Shown in pieces: positions 1 through 12,900 of a stretch of 64,000 nt of DNA. Within the stretch, counting starts at the first letter, position 1; the number at the start of each line of letters is the position of its first letter. Source of the DNA: Cyanidiococcus yangmingshanensis (Eukaryota; Rhodophyta; Bangiophyceae; Cyanidiales; Cyanidiaceae); NCBI GenBank assembly GCA_013995675.1, contig VWRR01000016.1, positions 62,001-126,000 on the forward strand, read 5' to 3'. The notes beneath the pieces were generated by a model. That model made no database searches. It saw only the letters and a program-made list of their open reading frames with translations, and was not told the origin of the DNA. The position numbers and the translations under genes are program-made.

Positions 1-2052
1 CGCGAGGAATGTCATACCACTCCGGTCGTTGCCCCGAGCCCGTGTGAACCGCCAACATCGTGCGTTGGCGAAGCGCCGCAGCGGCATCTGGTTGTGACTG
101 CAGAAAGGCGTCAAAGGTGGCCGAGAGCGCATCCACTGTATCGGCGATGTGTCGATGGCGCAGCTCGCGCCAAATCATATCCATGTCCTCGTCGAGGTCG
201 ACCTCTACGCTGGCCACGGGCTCGGCAGGGTCCCACACCAGGTCGATCTCTGCCAGTGGAACACGAAACCGGGCACAAGCGCACACGGATGCCTCGCAAA
301 GGTCCATGGCCATGGCCCCGTAGTGGAAATCGTGGATGAAGAGCGTCGCCAGATCCACCGTTCGATCGAGGATGAGCACGTCTACCGGTGCGGGTCGGAT
401 TCGAGATCCATCACTCAGTTCTGACAGACGGCTGGGCAGCGCACTCATAGGGGAGGAGACGGTGGCGTCGGTCTCCCTGGTCATAGGTGCTCGCGGAGGT
501 GTCCTCCAACCCTGCGGCCTCGTAGTTCATGGGCAAGCAGCTGTGCCAGCTGTTCCGATATACTGCCTCCAGTATCATGATTTTCGCCACCAGGTGGGCG
601 CGTGGAGGGCTCTTCGGTCCCAGCGCCACGGATAAAGTAGATGCTTCCGGACCAGGCATGACCGTTGGCGACACCAGCGAGCGTCTCGCAGACGGAGGCG
701 AGCTGCTGAGCCTCATGCGCCAAACATGCCTCACGGCGTAGTCGTTCGTTTCTGCTTCGAGAGGCTGGAAACAAATCCACAAGTGCATTCGGGTGATTAC
801 AGTGGAAGAGACCAGACTCCACCGCGACATAGTCCAGATGGATTTCCATGAAGCAACCGAGCCGGCTGAGCAGGGCAGTGCGCTCAATGCGCCGACGGAA
901 CCGCTCCAAATCGCTATCAGAAAGGTGGCCACTTACTAGAACCGCACAGTAGGGCCAATCTGGCGGCTCGTGCGCCTCCGAATGAGTCGATGGCTGGAAG
1001 CGCAAAGCGATCGCCTCCAGAGACGGCAGCGACGAGGTGAGGAAGTAGATCTCGGTCGCGTCGTCGATGGCAGCGCCACCGTGCATGCCAACGATGCTTG
1101 TTGCATCCGTGGACTCCCCGAGACAATGCGAATCAGGTTGCTTCCGCTGACTGATAATCTCGACGGCGGCGATACCGTATTGCTGGAGTTGATGTAGGCG
1201 ACAAACGCTGGTTGCAATCGGCAGCGTCGTCCAGTCGAGAATCAGCCTGATCGGGCGATTGGTGCGGGCATCACGCGTGCTCTCTGAACCAAGTAGCGAT
1301 GGGACGGGCCCGCGACTCTGTTCCCGTCGGTCTGTATCGGCGTGTACGCGTCGGCGAACACTGGTGCTGCGTCGTCGGCGCTGGCTCGAGAGTGCCCCGG
1401 CAACTTTGGAGTGTGGACGCATTCCAATTTCGTTCCTTGCGCGCAACAGAACGGGGTTCGAGGAATTGTCCTCGACAACATCCATTGGGTCACTCTGCTC
1501 CGCCGCCACCGAATCCAACGCCAGGCGAGCTTTCTGAATACCCTCCAGGAGACGTATGCGCGCCCGCGAGCGTAACGAGTCCGAGTCTGCGGCATCACGC
1601 GTTGCGTGCTCCGCATTCCATCGGAAGATGGTTGTCACAACTCGTTCGGCTGATGGTGATGTCACCGGAGAGGAACGCTGACCCGTCGGTGTCGAGGAAG
1701 GCGACGGAGATATCGGCGTGACCGCGGCCGCAGGGCCTTGCCTAGGCTTTGCACCCAGTTTCGTGCCGAGGTTCGCTGGCGCCGAGGGCCCAGCCATGGC
1801 TGCGCCTCTTCCAGACGTTGGATAGGTGTCCGCGTCCGGAAACTTCAGACTCGCCAACTGATCACCACCGAAGGAGACGAGCGTCTGTTGAATAGAGAGC
1901 CTTGCCGTCTCCAGGTCACCGTCGGCTTCCTCGACTTGTGCCAGCAACCAGCGCTTTCGTGCCCAGGGATATTCCCGCTCCAACTGAGCAATAACAGGTT
2001 GGTACTTGCGGTTCGATCCAGTGGCAAGACCACTGGAGCATACGTTACCCAT
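1..2052 (-). CDS. Sec1/Munc18 (SM) family protein, 3' end outside window
   Basis: SM proteins bind syntaxins and SNARE complexes and control vesicle fusion. The N-terminal SM signature (RLILDWTTLPIATSV) is encoded near 1240. It is followed by EIYFLTSSLPSLEAI (near 1050) and EIHLDYVAVESGLFH (near 830), matching the family's AIYFI and D-F-x-ES segments. Beyond the in-frame stop at 481 the homology continues in another frame: VDVLILDRTVDLATLF at about 385-335 and IWRELRHRHIADTVDAL at about 175-125, reaching the left edge. The text around 421-530 reads best with two single-base +1 shifts through an acidic, serine-rich linker; one -1 change would also restore the frame. The first in-frame ATG is at 2052, leaving a proline/serine-rich N-terminal extension of about 260 residues. 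From memory the spacing is closest to plant KEULE/Sec1, but Sly1, Vps45 and Vps33 are not excluded. Confidence 0.8.
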
Positions 2053-3739
2053 AGGAGAGTCAGATGGTTTCAGAAAACAAACAAATCTTCGAGGATGCAC
2101 GAAGGAAATCTAGTCAAAGAGAAAATGAAAACAGACTCGACACCTGCCCTCGAGCGCGGCCGACTGCTCCACACGCCCCGCTCGGTCCCAAAAGAACCCC
2201 CGAGTCTAAATGTTGCTCGAGTACACTCCAGTTGCCTTGATGAACTTGAGACACCAATGGCGTCGATGCGTGGCCTACCACGACGACTTGTTTCAACAAT
2301 GACTCACGCAGACTGCGCAGTCGTCGTTCGAGGGTTACGTCCCATCGATGCGTGCACGGCCGTCGGCGACTGCGTGTCAATCCGTCGTCGCTAGACGCAG
2401 AGGACACGTCACCATCGCGCCGCCAAAAATGTGGTCGGCGTTGCACGAACGAGCGACGCTGCCCAATGGCCGCTGGGCGTCCGCGATCGCTCGATCGCAC
2501 ATCCACGCATCCGTGCATTCCATCAACCATGTGTGCGTATCGATCCGTTCATCCGTGCGTGCGTGTTCAAGGTTTTGCGCAGAGCGTTGTTGGGGCGATC
2601 ATTGTCACAGAGCAATGCTGGTGAACGCTGTTGAGCATCGTATACGACCAGATGGACGCTCGAGCTTCATGTTGAATCGGTTGGGTTTTTGAATTCCGTC
2701 TCTTTTAGCATTCGATAGCGCTGCTGTATGATCAGCGTACCCGTCATTATGTATTCGTTGCAAAGAGGCGTATCCGTATCTGGATCAAACGGGGTGTCGC
2801 GCCAAGATATTGCCCTGTCGGGGACCTCTTCACGCGCGCCGATACCAAGCATCGATATCCTGCGCCTCTGGGTTACCGGGAGCTCGTTCATTGGCTGAGC
2901 ACTGACTCAGAGCGCTTTAGATGATTCGTGGTGAGTGTTTCGGAGCTGGCTTTGTTTCAGGTTCATTGGGGAGTCGAGGTGAAACCAAGACGGATTCGAT
3001 AGGATGCAGACGATCGAGAGGCAGTAGAGCGTACGACGGCAGCTCGTACGGTTCGGTCTTTGTGTGTGCACTAGACGGAAGCAACCGACGCTGGTTGCAG
3101 TGGATATAGAGAGAGAGAGAACTGAAACGTTCCGGTAGCGTTCTGAGACCGCCAAGCGAGCTATTCTAGGCCTGAATATCGCCATTCCAATGGCTGGGGT
3201 ATCGCTGCACATGCAACCTCATTTTGCTCCGTTCCATTGTAACAAACCAGGGCAGCGTCTGGGGCAGACAACATCAGTGCCCAGCACTGAGCGCTTTCGA
3301 AGCGTGACGGCAGCGAGATCATTTGAGCCGCAGGCAACGACAAGGGGCTTGCCCTCGACGCAGCCTGATGTGAAAGCCAACGCTGGCCGCCAAGCCGTGA
3401 CCAGATTCCTCCAAAATTCCAAAAGCAACAAGCTGAATCATTCGCGGCATGAACCAGACACACCTTGCGCTAAAGAGTGGATGAATTCACCGTCAACCTG
3501 ACTTGAATGATGGCCAGTTGACGTCAACAGGTTGGACGCGAAACCTCTCGATGCACCACGATGCAGAGCAAGAACACTCGATGGCAAATTGTCGAGCTGG
3601 CTTTCATGACGACACAAGGGGTTCGCGACGACTTTGTCAACGAGGTGCATTCGTGAACTTGCACAGATAGCAGTTCGAGGCTACGGCATCACGACCTGCG
3701 AAGATGACCATTGCCGTACAAGTTCTGTTAACGGATTGG
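2053..3739. other. intergenic region without supported gene
   Basis: No frame on either strand gives a recognisable protein. The stretch holds a CGATCG-rich cluster at about 2481-2500, roughly 440 bases upstream of the Sec1-like start, GTGCGTGCGTG-type runs near 2550, and a short (GA)n tract at about 3109-3120. It separates two minus-strand genes, so it should contain the Sec1-like promoter and the 3' region of the MoaD-type gene. Confidence 0.6.
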
Positions 3740-4003
3740 TCAACCACCACTAACGGGCGGGATAAGCGCCACCTCATCTTGACCGTAGACTCGTTTCCAG
3801 TCCTCCGCATACTCCAAGTTGACGGCCACCGCAAGGTGCGGACCAAGTGGTCGCAACTCGTCCGGCAAGTGTTGGCGCAACGCCGCCACAGTGCAATACT
3901 CGTGGTCTCGATCATCTCGTTCCGCCGGAACCTCCACGGTGATCGCGTCCTGATCAAGGACCGCTCGGCGACAAGCGGCGAATAACAGGACACGCACCTG
4001 CAT
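3740..4003 (-). CDS. MOCS2A: MoaD-type molybdopterin synthase small subunit
   Basis: This is a predicted 87-residue ubiquitin-like sulfur carrier of molybdenum-cofactor synthesis. The MoaD/MOCS2A subunit is thiocarboxylated on its C-terminal glycine and donates sulfur to precursor Z within molybdopterin synthase. The start MQVRVLLFAACRRAVL matches the family's first strand. The middle (LAVAVNLEYAEDW) matches the AVNxEY segment, and the end DEVALIPPVSGG is the near-invariant MoaD tail with the essential Gly86-Gly87. The ATG at 4003 gives the normal length of 80-90 residues. The frame stays open for another 230 codons upstream, but that part lies opposite the J-domain gene and looks noncoding. 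The large subunit is not in this window. The gene is divergent from the J protein with about 380 bases between starts. Confidence 0.9.
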   Translation of the reverse strand: MQVRVLLFAACRRAVLDQDAITVEVPAERDDRDHEYCTVAALRQHLPDELRPLGPHLAVAVNLEYAEDWKRVYGQDEVALIPPVSGG

Positions 4004-4383
4004 GTTCTTGCCAGCAACAGAAGCACCCGCCTGGAGCGTGACTGCACGTGAAATGTCTCGAAAAGCCAAGGTCAAGTTTTGTCTGAAACGAACTCGGTAT
4101 CGGTTCACGTGGCTGTGACCGTAACCAGTGGTTTTGCAGTCTTCCACGGGGAACGAAACTCGAGCGCGGCACAACGACGGCTCGCCATATCGCAGGTTTA
4201 GAATCGTACGCACCAGCGTTCGGTATCGACCATCGTTGTAGTGTCGGACGCGAGTGGTGAGGCGATCGACCCGTGGACCTCGACACTGGACGACCAGCTG
4301 GACCGGCTCGGACTCGGTTGGCGACACTACGCAGCCCTTAAAGGTCCAGAAGAGCCAAGATTGGATCAACGGGTCGTTTTCGG

Positions 4384-4827
4384 ATGGGGCCATCAAGTCC
4401 GTCACTGGCTCGCGAAGACCTCTACCTCGTTCTGGGTGTTGGGCGAGACGCGGGCCCTGCTGAGCTGCGAGCCGCTTTTCGGAAACGAGCCCGAGTGTTT
4501 CACCCGGATCGGGGCACCGGTAACGATCAGGACTTTTTCCGGCTAGAGTACGCGTACCGGGTCCTGAACAATCCAGCAAAGCGACGTCTTTACGACCTTC
4601 TGCTCGAGGCGGGTATCGTTCAGCCAGGTCTCGACACTGGCTTGTGCCCCGGAAGCGACTGCAAACCAGCAGACGAAGGTGCAACGCCGACTCGTGCAAG
4701 CGCTCTCGCGGAACATGCCCCTTTTTGTCACGAGGGCAGTGACAGGCTGCTTGCGCAACCCTCAGCGGCTGACTCGACGCTCGTTAGCGATCAAACTCAG
4801 GGCCATGAGCCGATAGAGCAGTCGTAA
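4384..4827 (+). CDS. small J-domain (DnaJ-like) protein
   Basis: The product has 147 residues. Residues 10-78 form a J domain: helix I/II LYLVLGVGRDAGPAELR and AFRKRARVF, the obligatory HPD at residues 40-42, then YRVLNNPAKRRLYDLL. J proteins stimulate the ATPase of Hsp70 partners. The remaining 70 residues are polar and low in complexity. There is no Gly/Phe region, zinc finger or C-terminal substrate domain, so it is a class C (type III) J protein whose client cannot be read from the sequence. No transmembrane segment or clear targeting peptide is visible. The ATG at 4384 is the first in frame and lies just before the domain. The gene is divergent from the MoaD-type gene and may share its promoter region (4004-4383). 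Confidence 0.85.
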   Translation: MGPSSPSLAREDLYLVLGVGRDAGPAELRAAFRKRARVFHPDRGTGNDQDFFRLEYAYRVLNNPAKRRLYDLLLEAGIVQPGLDTGLCPGSDCKPADEGATPTRASALAEHAPFCHEGSDRLLAQPSAADSTLVSDQTQGHEPIEQS

Positions 4828-5276
4828 GCTCGCATACGCCACCAGTCTTGTAAGCGACCGTGTATCCCAAACAAAGGACGGGCAATGAAAGATGTGTTTA
4901 CGTAATTCAAAGACGATACCAGTGAACATGAAGCAGCATATATAGAGTTCGAGAACAACGACGGCCGACACGAGCAGTCCCTTGAGTCAAAGCAGTTCGC
5001 AAATGTGTTCTGGAACGCTATCGTTGTCAAGTGACGCAGTGCGCTGCCTACGTATCTGTGGTCGTTAGTTGCTCCCTCGTGATGGATGCGCAGAGCCAGT
5101 GTACTGGACGGTTGCAGTCGCTCGAAATGCCCGCCAACATCTATCGCTTCGGGGAACGCCCCTCTTATAGACTTGAACAGACAGAGAGAGACAGAGGCGA
5201 TCGCACGAGTCCTGCGATAGCGAGCAGACAAGGTTCTCAAAAGCTTTTCGTCATACAGGTGCACGTTCTGGATAGT
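4828..5276. other. intergenic region, no gene seen
   Basis: This lies between the convergent 3' ends of the J-domain gene and the REEP-like gene. A minus-strand frame of 155 codons crosses it but has no recognisable motif and an unusual composition. I see no structured RNA. Confidence 0.5.
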
Positions 5277-6200
5277 TTAGCCAGTTCGTTGCAGTTGTCG
5301 TTGAACGCGCTGCCAGAGCCTTGATAGGCGAGGCACCGCCCATTGCTGTATGGTCTGGGTCCACAACCAGGCAGCCCCGCGAAAATCCTGAGGCTCGCCT
5401 GGACAAGTGCATCGCGGCTGCCACCACATCAAGACATTCAACGTGAGATGAAAGCCCAAACTGACGACTCGTTCACAGACCGCCGCGACGCCACGCCCGA
5501 AAGGGAACGGCCCCCAAAGTACCTGCCACGCCGGCACGATGCTCCGAATCATGGCATAGCGCACAGCCCAGAGCATACAGGCCATGCTCCAGAAACAAAG
5601 ATGATACCGCAACCGTTCCTCTTGTCGCGCACCTGACGCCTCCAGGGCGAGAATTTTCCACGTGCGATGCAGCGGCACACCCACATAGTACGAAAAAGCG
5701 ATGAGCTGCCCAAGCACCCCAAAAATATGCAGCGCCCCAGTTAGCGCGACAAGGGCCAGCACCATATCGTAACGCTGCGCTGCGCACCAAAGCGTCTCGA
5801 ACGAACATGTCGAAGCAGCAAAGTTCGTTGGCCAGCCACGTTGCGCAATCATGGCCTCTTTCCAGCTTCCCCAAAGCGCCGTCGCAGTCGCGATCAACAT
5901 CGACAACGTTCGGTGGCTTTCCTCCCAATTTGCCACACCCACACCCTTCATTGGGCCTAAAACAGCCTCATCAGAAGCAGCAACGCCGCGAACGACACCC
6001 AAACGACGTCGCGAGACCGCTTCGCCACGCCTGCGCTCCGCCCGAGCAACACCGCTATCCAAAGCGTTCAACTTGGACGAATCGAGACGCTGTTTCTGCT
6101 TTCCTGCCCATTTGCGACCCGAAAGATCATCATCACCATCAAGAACATCATCACGATCATTCCAGTTCCATCCCAGTGGCAGGTTCTCTTGCTCGTCCAT
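5277..6200 (-). CDS. putative REEP/DP1/HVA22-like membrane protein
   Basis: The product has 307 residues. Residues 1-95 are polar and charged. Hydrophobic stretches follow at about 100-110, 146-174 and 200-215, and again around 246-260. The segment after the long hydrophobic hairpin, GVPLHRTWKILALEASG then ERLRYHLCFWSMACML, resembles the TB2/DP1/HVA22 pattern (YPxYxSxKAxE, then WLxYWxxF). FRGAAWLWTQTIQQWAVP near residues 273-290 resembles the family's C-terminal helix (the KGAxxLYxxxIxPxL pattern). Such proteins shape tubular ER membranes. The assignment rests on remembered family pattern rather than an alignment, and the polar N-terminus is longer than usual. The ATG at 6200 is the first in frame. 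The gene is divergent from separase, with about 715 bases between the starts. Confidence 0.55.
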   Translation of the reverse strand: MDEQENLPLGWNWNDRDDVLDGDDDLSGRKWAGKQKQRLDSSKLNALDSGVARAERRRGEAVSRRRLGVVRGVAASDEAVLGPMKGVGVANWEESHRTLSMLIATATALWGSWKEAMIAQRGWPTNFAASTCSFETLWCAAQRYDMVLALVALTGALHIFGVLGQLIAFSYYVGVPLHRTWKILALEASGARQEERLRYHLCFWSMACMLWAVRYAMIRSIVPAWQVLWGPFPFGRGVAAVCERVVSLGFHLTLNVLMWWQPRCTCPGEPQDFRGAAWLWTQTIQQWAVPRLSRLWQRVQRQLQRTG

Positions 6201-6915
6201 TGCTGTTCAGAACAGCGGTCGCTGGCCTAGGCCTCCGAGCATCGACCGGGCCCGGGCGAAGGCCGCCCATGGCGGTTTGAAATCCCGCGCGCAAATCATC
6301 AATGGCCATTCGTTGTAACGGCTGCCGTCATGGTCACAGCAGCGGAATCTCGGGTGATGTTCTGCGGGTGGCGCACCCCGACGCTGCACAAGGCCATGCC
6401 CGGGAATGCCGGTCATGGTGCGGAGCGTCACGGTCTGCCGAAAACATTTCTTCTTCAGTCCGTATCCTTTGACAGACGGGAATGGTTCTGTTTGCATCGT
6501 CTGATCATGGTGTTGGAGCAAACCAGAGCGAAAAACGAATGGATATGTGTGTGCTGTTCGTGTTTTACGCAACGGGGCGCGTGGGCCAGCTGCTTGTCCC
6601 GCATGGTGATCTACGCTCGATGGCCATCGCACGGAGAGGCGCTTGCGGTCACGCATGGAGCATGGTGCTCCGAATCAGCATCTATCGTGGATACGGTGCC
6701 TGTTCATGTGCTCGTCTCGATGATAGATCCAATTTACTGACTAGCTCTGGGTCACACCCCTTTCGGAATGTTTTTTTCCCAGGCCGAGTTGGGGCATCGA
6801 GGTGTCTGCCGACGCGTCGGGTAGTTCAAATCGCCGCCGTTTTGGGGATGGGGCCGCGCCATCGGTCCGCGGTGCCGTGCCTCGCGCCTTGTGTTGTTGA
6901 GCTGGCGCGTCGCTG
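6201..6915. other. divergent intergenic region (REEP-like gene / separase)
   Basis: No frame here has recognisable coding content. The stretch should carry the promoters of both flanking genes. A T-run (TTTTTTTCCC) lies near 6771. I could not identify a convincing TATA box or cell-cycle element. Confidence 0.5.
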
Positions 6916-9900
6916 ATGATCGAAGTTGCACCCGACGTCCACGAACAGGAACGATTGGTACAGTATTTTGCGACGGGATGTTTGTCTGATCATGATTCTT
7001 TGGGAAAGAAGGTGACGGGTCACGCTTCAGACTCACGGCAGGCGCTCTCGTGGCTGCGGGCGCTCAGCAACGGTTTGTCTGTCGACGGTGGCGGTCGTTC
7101 CTTGTCTGGGAAACTGACGGGTGACCGTCCCAGCTTGGAACTTGAAGGCACGAACCGGTCTAGGGTGAGTCGTCGTCTTCGGAGGCAGGACTCTGTAGAG
7201 AAGGAAACAGCTCGAGTGACCGCGCTGCTCTTGCGTATCCTGCATCGAATAGCTTGCGTGCTCGATCGCCTAGACGCTGACGCCAACCGAGACATCTGCT
7301 GTGACGCTTGTCTTCAATTGTTGTGGTATGGTGCCGTTTTTGTTTTGCGAGGTCTACGTGTGCGTGGCGACATCTTGGATTCTGAATCGAATGAGCTCGG
7401 TTTGGTGCGTTGGTACCTACGGCTTTTGGTGGCGAATGCCTCTGCGCTGGACAGCAGCGTGTCCTATCAAACGGCGTGTGGAGCGATCACGGCCACACCA
7501 ACTAGTTCAGATGGAACCGAAAGGTTTCAAAGGTATGGAATGAATGGGGACGATGAACAAACCTGTTGTTGCGTTGATCTGGCTGATGATCTCTGGCGAC
7601 GTCATGTTGGGCTGCTTCTGGCTCGAGACGCCCTCTCGATGCTGGAGGGCGACGCCGTTTCGGACAAGGAGGCCACACTGCCTGAGTTCATTGCCAATGA
7701 CACATTGGAAGGGCCAGCACCAAAATGCTCCGCTCAACAATGGTTGCATGTTGTTCAATGGGTCGTGCAGAGAGTCTGTCGCCCACCTGTGCCTACGATA
7801 GCTACCAAAACGCCTCTAAGTCCGGCCATGGTGACTGAAAAAGAGAACGCTTTCCACTGGCAACGAATGCTCCTGGTGAGTTTGCGCATATTCTTGGTTG
7901 CATATGCGCTCGGCCCGGCGTCTGTCGGGGCGCTAGAATCCGCTCAAGCGGATTCAGAGGCGCACTCGATCGTCGAAAAACTCGGGCACTGGCTTGTTGA
8001 TGAATCGATACCGGCGCTGGAGGAGATGCACGCACGCGTCAGACTGGATGCCAGGCAATCCAGTTCGACACCACTACGTTCGTTTCAGGCCTGTTTCGAA
8101 TCAACCAGAGATGTTTTACTGTCCGCCCTGGATCGATGGCGAGTTTTCTGGCCAGATTTCTGGCTAGGTTCCTCCACGCTGCTGCGCTCAATTGCATGGG
8201 CACCAGCTCGGTTGTATGTCCTACGCATTGCGGCGTTACAGGACACTGAGCTGATCACTTTGGTGAGGATCGTGTGCCAAGCGGCGCGTCGTAGCCCAGA
8301 ATCGAATACGAAAGAGTACTTGTTTTCCCGCTTGCTCGAGGTTCTGCTCGCGATCGAAGGTGGTTTGTACCCAGTTTGTGTTTTAAGAGACGAATGGCTG
8401 CTGCATTGGCTCGTTGAGTGCTGGGCAAACCCCAAAGCTGCTTATGCCTGTCAACGGCTCGCTAGCCATATTCAGCACTGCGTGACCAAAGCAGCAGCGA
8501 CACCCGATTCGACTCGAGTACAGGATGCGCCTCAGGCCGTAGAGGTGCTTCGTTTGGCGAGCCTCTTGTCTGCACCGAACGAGTTGTCTGGAGTATACGA
8601 ACGGAATGGACAGCGCAAAACGGCCAAACCCTGGTCATACGCAACTTCTGTTCCGGCTCTGCTCGTTCTGGTTCGCAACGCTCATCGTCACGATGCCGTC
8701 AGGGACTGGATCCTCGAGGTTGCGCTTCAGATCGCCCGTGATGGCAACGCCTGTCTGGATCCACGGTTCGCCCAGCCATGTCTTGTCTTGCTGCAACAAG
8801 AGCTACAGAATCAAGTCACCGCTTGTGTGAAGCGAGAGCCTACCTCAGCACTGACATCCAACGCAAGCCAGGTTCAAGGGTCAGCCACAGCCATTGCAGT
8901 CACTGCCGAACGACTACTCCTGCTTGTCCAATCGCTACAGCGCGAAGCGTCTGGAGGAGCTGGCCTTCCGACGGGAGAACGTGAGCGACTCCGCCAATGG
9001 GCCGCCGCGGTCCTCCATAACGCTGCCGCCGATTTGTACGAATACGGACGCTCAATTGAGAAGGGCCGCGCTCGAGACCGGCCCAAACCGAATGTCCGCA
9101 CGTGTACAGGATGTATTCGCGTCAGCCGCGCTGTGTTGGCAGTCTGCTCTGACGCTTTGCTGGCTCCCTGGGATAACCGGGGGCTCGCGTGCTCCATTGA
9201 GAGCGCGATCAACGCAGGGTGTCATCAGAACAGGTATTGGTCGCCTTGCGTACGGCCTGCAGGCTTGGATCTACGCCGCTCAACCGTGCGCTGCGCGATC
9301 ACTCTGGTCCCAATGGAGTGAGTTTCTCTGGACACCATGCGAACTGGAGTCTCCTCCGGAGGAGATTTCCGAGACTAGAGCGCCATCACCACCACCGTTG
9401 GACCTCTGCATGGCCCTGTTTCGGCTCGCTCAGACCGTTTGCCCGGATCCTGTTTCGAGCGACAAGTTACGCACGTTCCTGGAACCGATCTCTACCCAAT
9501 CGCTGTGTATTTTCGGAATTGCAATGGATCGACTCTGGCGTCGCACACTGCGTTTGGCGCATATCCACGGCCGTGATCAAAGCAAGGCCGCAACCAAATG
9601 GTGCCAAGTCCATTCGATCCTTGACACTGCCATGAGGCTCCTTGCAGAACGAGCTCTCCAGAGCGATGCGACGGACACCGTGTCCTTCGTCAGCGACGTT
9701 GGAGAAGCTGGCGTCGTCCACAGCGAGCACGAACGACGACGACGGCGACGATCTGGTTTGGCAAACAACGCGACCGCTCCTGCAAAGTGCAATTCGATTG
9801 CTTCACTGGCAGAGACCATTCACGACTGGAATGGTATCGACGGCCGCATTGCCGACACGCTCTTGCGACGACCCGCAACTGGAACGTCCGACGGTCGACG

Positions 9901-12900
9901 AGACAAGCACGCATGCTGCTGCTGTTGCGTTTCACCATGTCCTGCATAAGTTGCTGCAGTATGTGGCGACGCGCCCCTTGCGTGGTATGTGCGTCGACGA
10001 TGCGTCTGAGGCCTGCAAGCCGCATGCGGCGTCTCTGTCAGAGCCGTGCGCGACAGAGGCCAATCCCCGCACCAGAGCGATGCCGTCGATGATGGCAGAG
10101 CGACTCGTTCGGCTCGCAAAGAAATACCGCGGTTCTGAGCAGGGTTCGTTCTCGAGAGAGAGCATCGCCGCCTCCTGGTTAGCATGGTGGCGCACCGAGA
10201 GCACCTTGGACGGATTGGAGTTGGCTGCTCGTCTCTTCTACCAGACGGATCAATTGCTTGCAGCGCTGCATTGCATAGAGGCGATGCGATGCTTGACGCG
10301 TGGCGATCCATGGCGACAAGCGCTATGTAGTGCGCGCGCGATGCTTCTCTGCCAGGAGCTCGAATGGGACCATCCAGAAGCAATTCATAGAAATCGACTC
10401 GCACGTATCGGAAACGAAGTTGCTGATCACAAGACCTCTGAACAAGAGATTGCACCATCCGAATTATCCACCTGGTGTCGTCGGGTTCTCCAGTTCTATG
10501 CGAACGATCCGCCGACCAACACGAACGACGAGCTTGAGAACCCACTCGATGCGGATGCGCAGTATCGTGATGTGGGCGTTGGAGCGTTGCTCTGGAGGCA
10601 CGCGCACCAAATGCGCACGGCAAAACGGCTGGCTGCGAGCCATGCGCTCGTCGAGGCAATCGAAACGGCGAATGGTGCACTCGCGAGAGCGCTCCAGGCT
10701 CAGCTGCTGCTGCTGCCTGCCGATTCGTCCATGTCGCGTGTGCCGTTGCTGGGCCAGACGACACTAGTTGTAGTCCGTTCCGGTGCGACGATGGTAGGTG
10801 ACTTGGTGGCAGCCACATTGAGCCGCCCAGCAGAGCTGTCGGACCTGTCGTTGGCGGATGTGCTTCTCGAAGAGCCGACTCGTGCGCTCTGTCGCACCCT
10901 GGACCTCTTGGCCCTGCTGAGTACGTATCTCGGTGCGTGGAAAGATGCCCTCTACTACAACGAAAGATCGATCGCGATCTGTCGCGCATCCGATGCCGCG
11001 TGTCTCGCGGCAGCACTATCGCACAGCCTAATGCACCAGTCGTTGCTTCTGACACGTTGCGGACAAGCAGAACTCGCCGAACAACATCGACGAGAAGCGC
11101 TGGCACTCTATCGAATCTGGGATGGTACGCTGGGTTTGGCTCGCTCGCTCTGGGCGTTGCCACTCGCGTATCGTCAGACCCAGCTGGCGCTGTTCCGTGT
11201 CCAGTGGCAGAGACGGGTCGGCGTCCAAAGCCACGGAGCGGCAGCAAATCGACAATCATTCAAGGTTGTGGTGGAGGCTCTCGAACGAACCTGGCGCCTT
11301 GTGGGCCAAGAAGCCACTAGTCGATGCTTCGGTACAGATGTTCGTGCGGAAATCGCTTGGCATACTGCTTTGCGTCTCCTTTGGGGTCGAACGCTTCTGC
11401 TCTCGGCATCGCAACGGCAACAGGCTGCAGCGTCGAACTTGTCGGCAGCGCCTCGGTCGTCACTCGATGTGGCGATGGAGCGTCTGCAGCCGCTGCTGGA
11501 GACATCGAACGTGCCTTTTCCGGCCTATCTTGAGGCAATTGCATTGTACATGGCGTCGATGCTCGCCGCTGATGCCGATGCACAAGACGCGCTGCACCCA
11601 CTCTTCGAGACATGCTGGCAGCAATGTCGGCCGTATCTCCTGCCGCTTGTGAACGGCGCTGCTGGTGCACTGCCCGTGCACTGCTCTCGGGAAAATCACT
11701 CGAAACGACCTGATCAAGCACGTCGCTCGCTGGCGCCACACGAAATCGACCAGTTCGTCTTGAGCGGCTTGCCCTGGCTCGTCGCAACCGCCGTGTATTC
11801 GGAACTTGCGCTCGCTACCCTCTCTGCAAGCATACAGTATCGTCGAGCAGTATCCATGGATCTACTCCTTCACGGTGCAGGTACAGTACTGCGCGCGTTC
11901 GCGCCCCGGTGGCGTCATCGATGTGCACTCATGCGACGTCCTCGCTCAACCGCAGCGGCGACGATGTACCAACCGTCTTCCTGGGATCGACTAGAGGCGC
12001 CACTCTATCTGGAACGACTTGGCGAACATCTTCCTCCCGGCTGGATGATTCTGGCACTCTGCTACGACCCGCTGTGCGATCGGAGTGTGCGGATTGCAAT
12101 GTGGCGCACTGACGAGCGTGCGTCAACGGGTGCCGTCGATCCCCTCACTCGGCAATTGGCAGCGGTGCGCATTCAGAGCAGGAAGGAGCGCCAGACGTCT
12201 CCGTCATGGGCCCAATGTGTCGACCATGGTGATTGCAGGTCGTGGTGCAACGACCAAGGCGATGTCTGGCACCTGCAGACACATCTGCTGGGCCACGACG
12301 ACGCTCGGCCGCACGCCCGTCAACTGGAGCGAGAACTGCAGCAACTGCTCCATGATGCAGCCAAGACGCACATCGCCACAGAGACAGAGGCGCAGTCTAT
12401 GTCGGCGAGCGAGCGACGCGCTTGGTGGCAGACTCGAGCCCAACTGGATGAACGCTTCGGTCACTGGCTCGAGCATCGCTTGGAGACGCTCTTTGCGGAC
12501 TGGTCGGCGTCGCCACCCCCGTTATCGTCTGGTGCCATGGAACGTGCTCTGGATTCGTCCAATCTGGATCGTGGAACGAGGTATGGCTCCGTCAGCACGG
12601 TGCTGCTGCTCGTTGATGCTGAACACGATCGATTACCGCTGGAGGCGACCCCAACGCTTCGTGACCGCACCGTGATGCGATTTCCCGCGAGTGCGGCATT
12701 GGAGGATGCACTGGAGCGGTTGTACCGTCCTGACGCATTGACATCGGCAGTCGCCAGCATGTCCACTGCATCTACAGACGTGAACGTGAATCAAGAATGG
12801 CGACGCGGTGCCTTTCTAATCAACCCGGCTGGTGATCTAGGTCGCACAGAGCGCTTTCTGCGTCCGCTATTGGCCGACAAATCCGCGTTCGCCCTACCGC

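Noticed and set aside
4004-4699. Upstream extension of the MoaD frame
   Set aside because: It lies opposite the J-domain gene and lacks MoaD similarity; family length fits the ATG at 4003.
9820-11259. 479-codon minus-strand open frame inside separase
   Set aside because: It is antisense to helical separase sequence and Ser/Arg/His/Pro-rich, as expected of a shadow; no motif.
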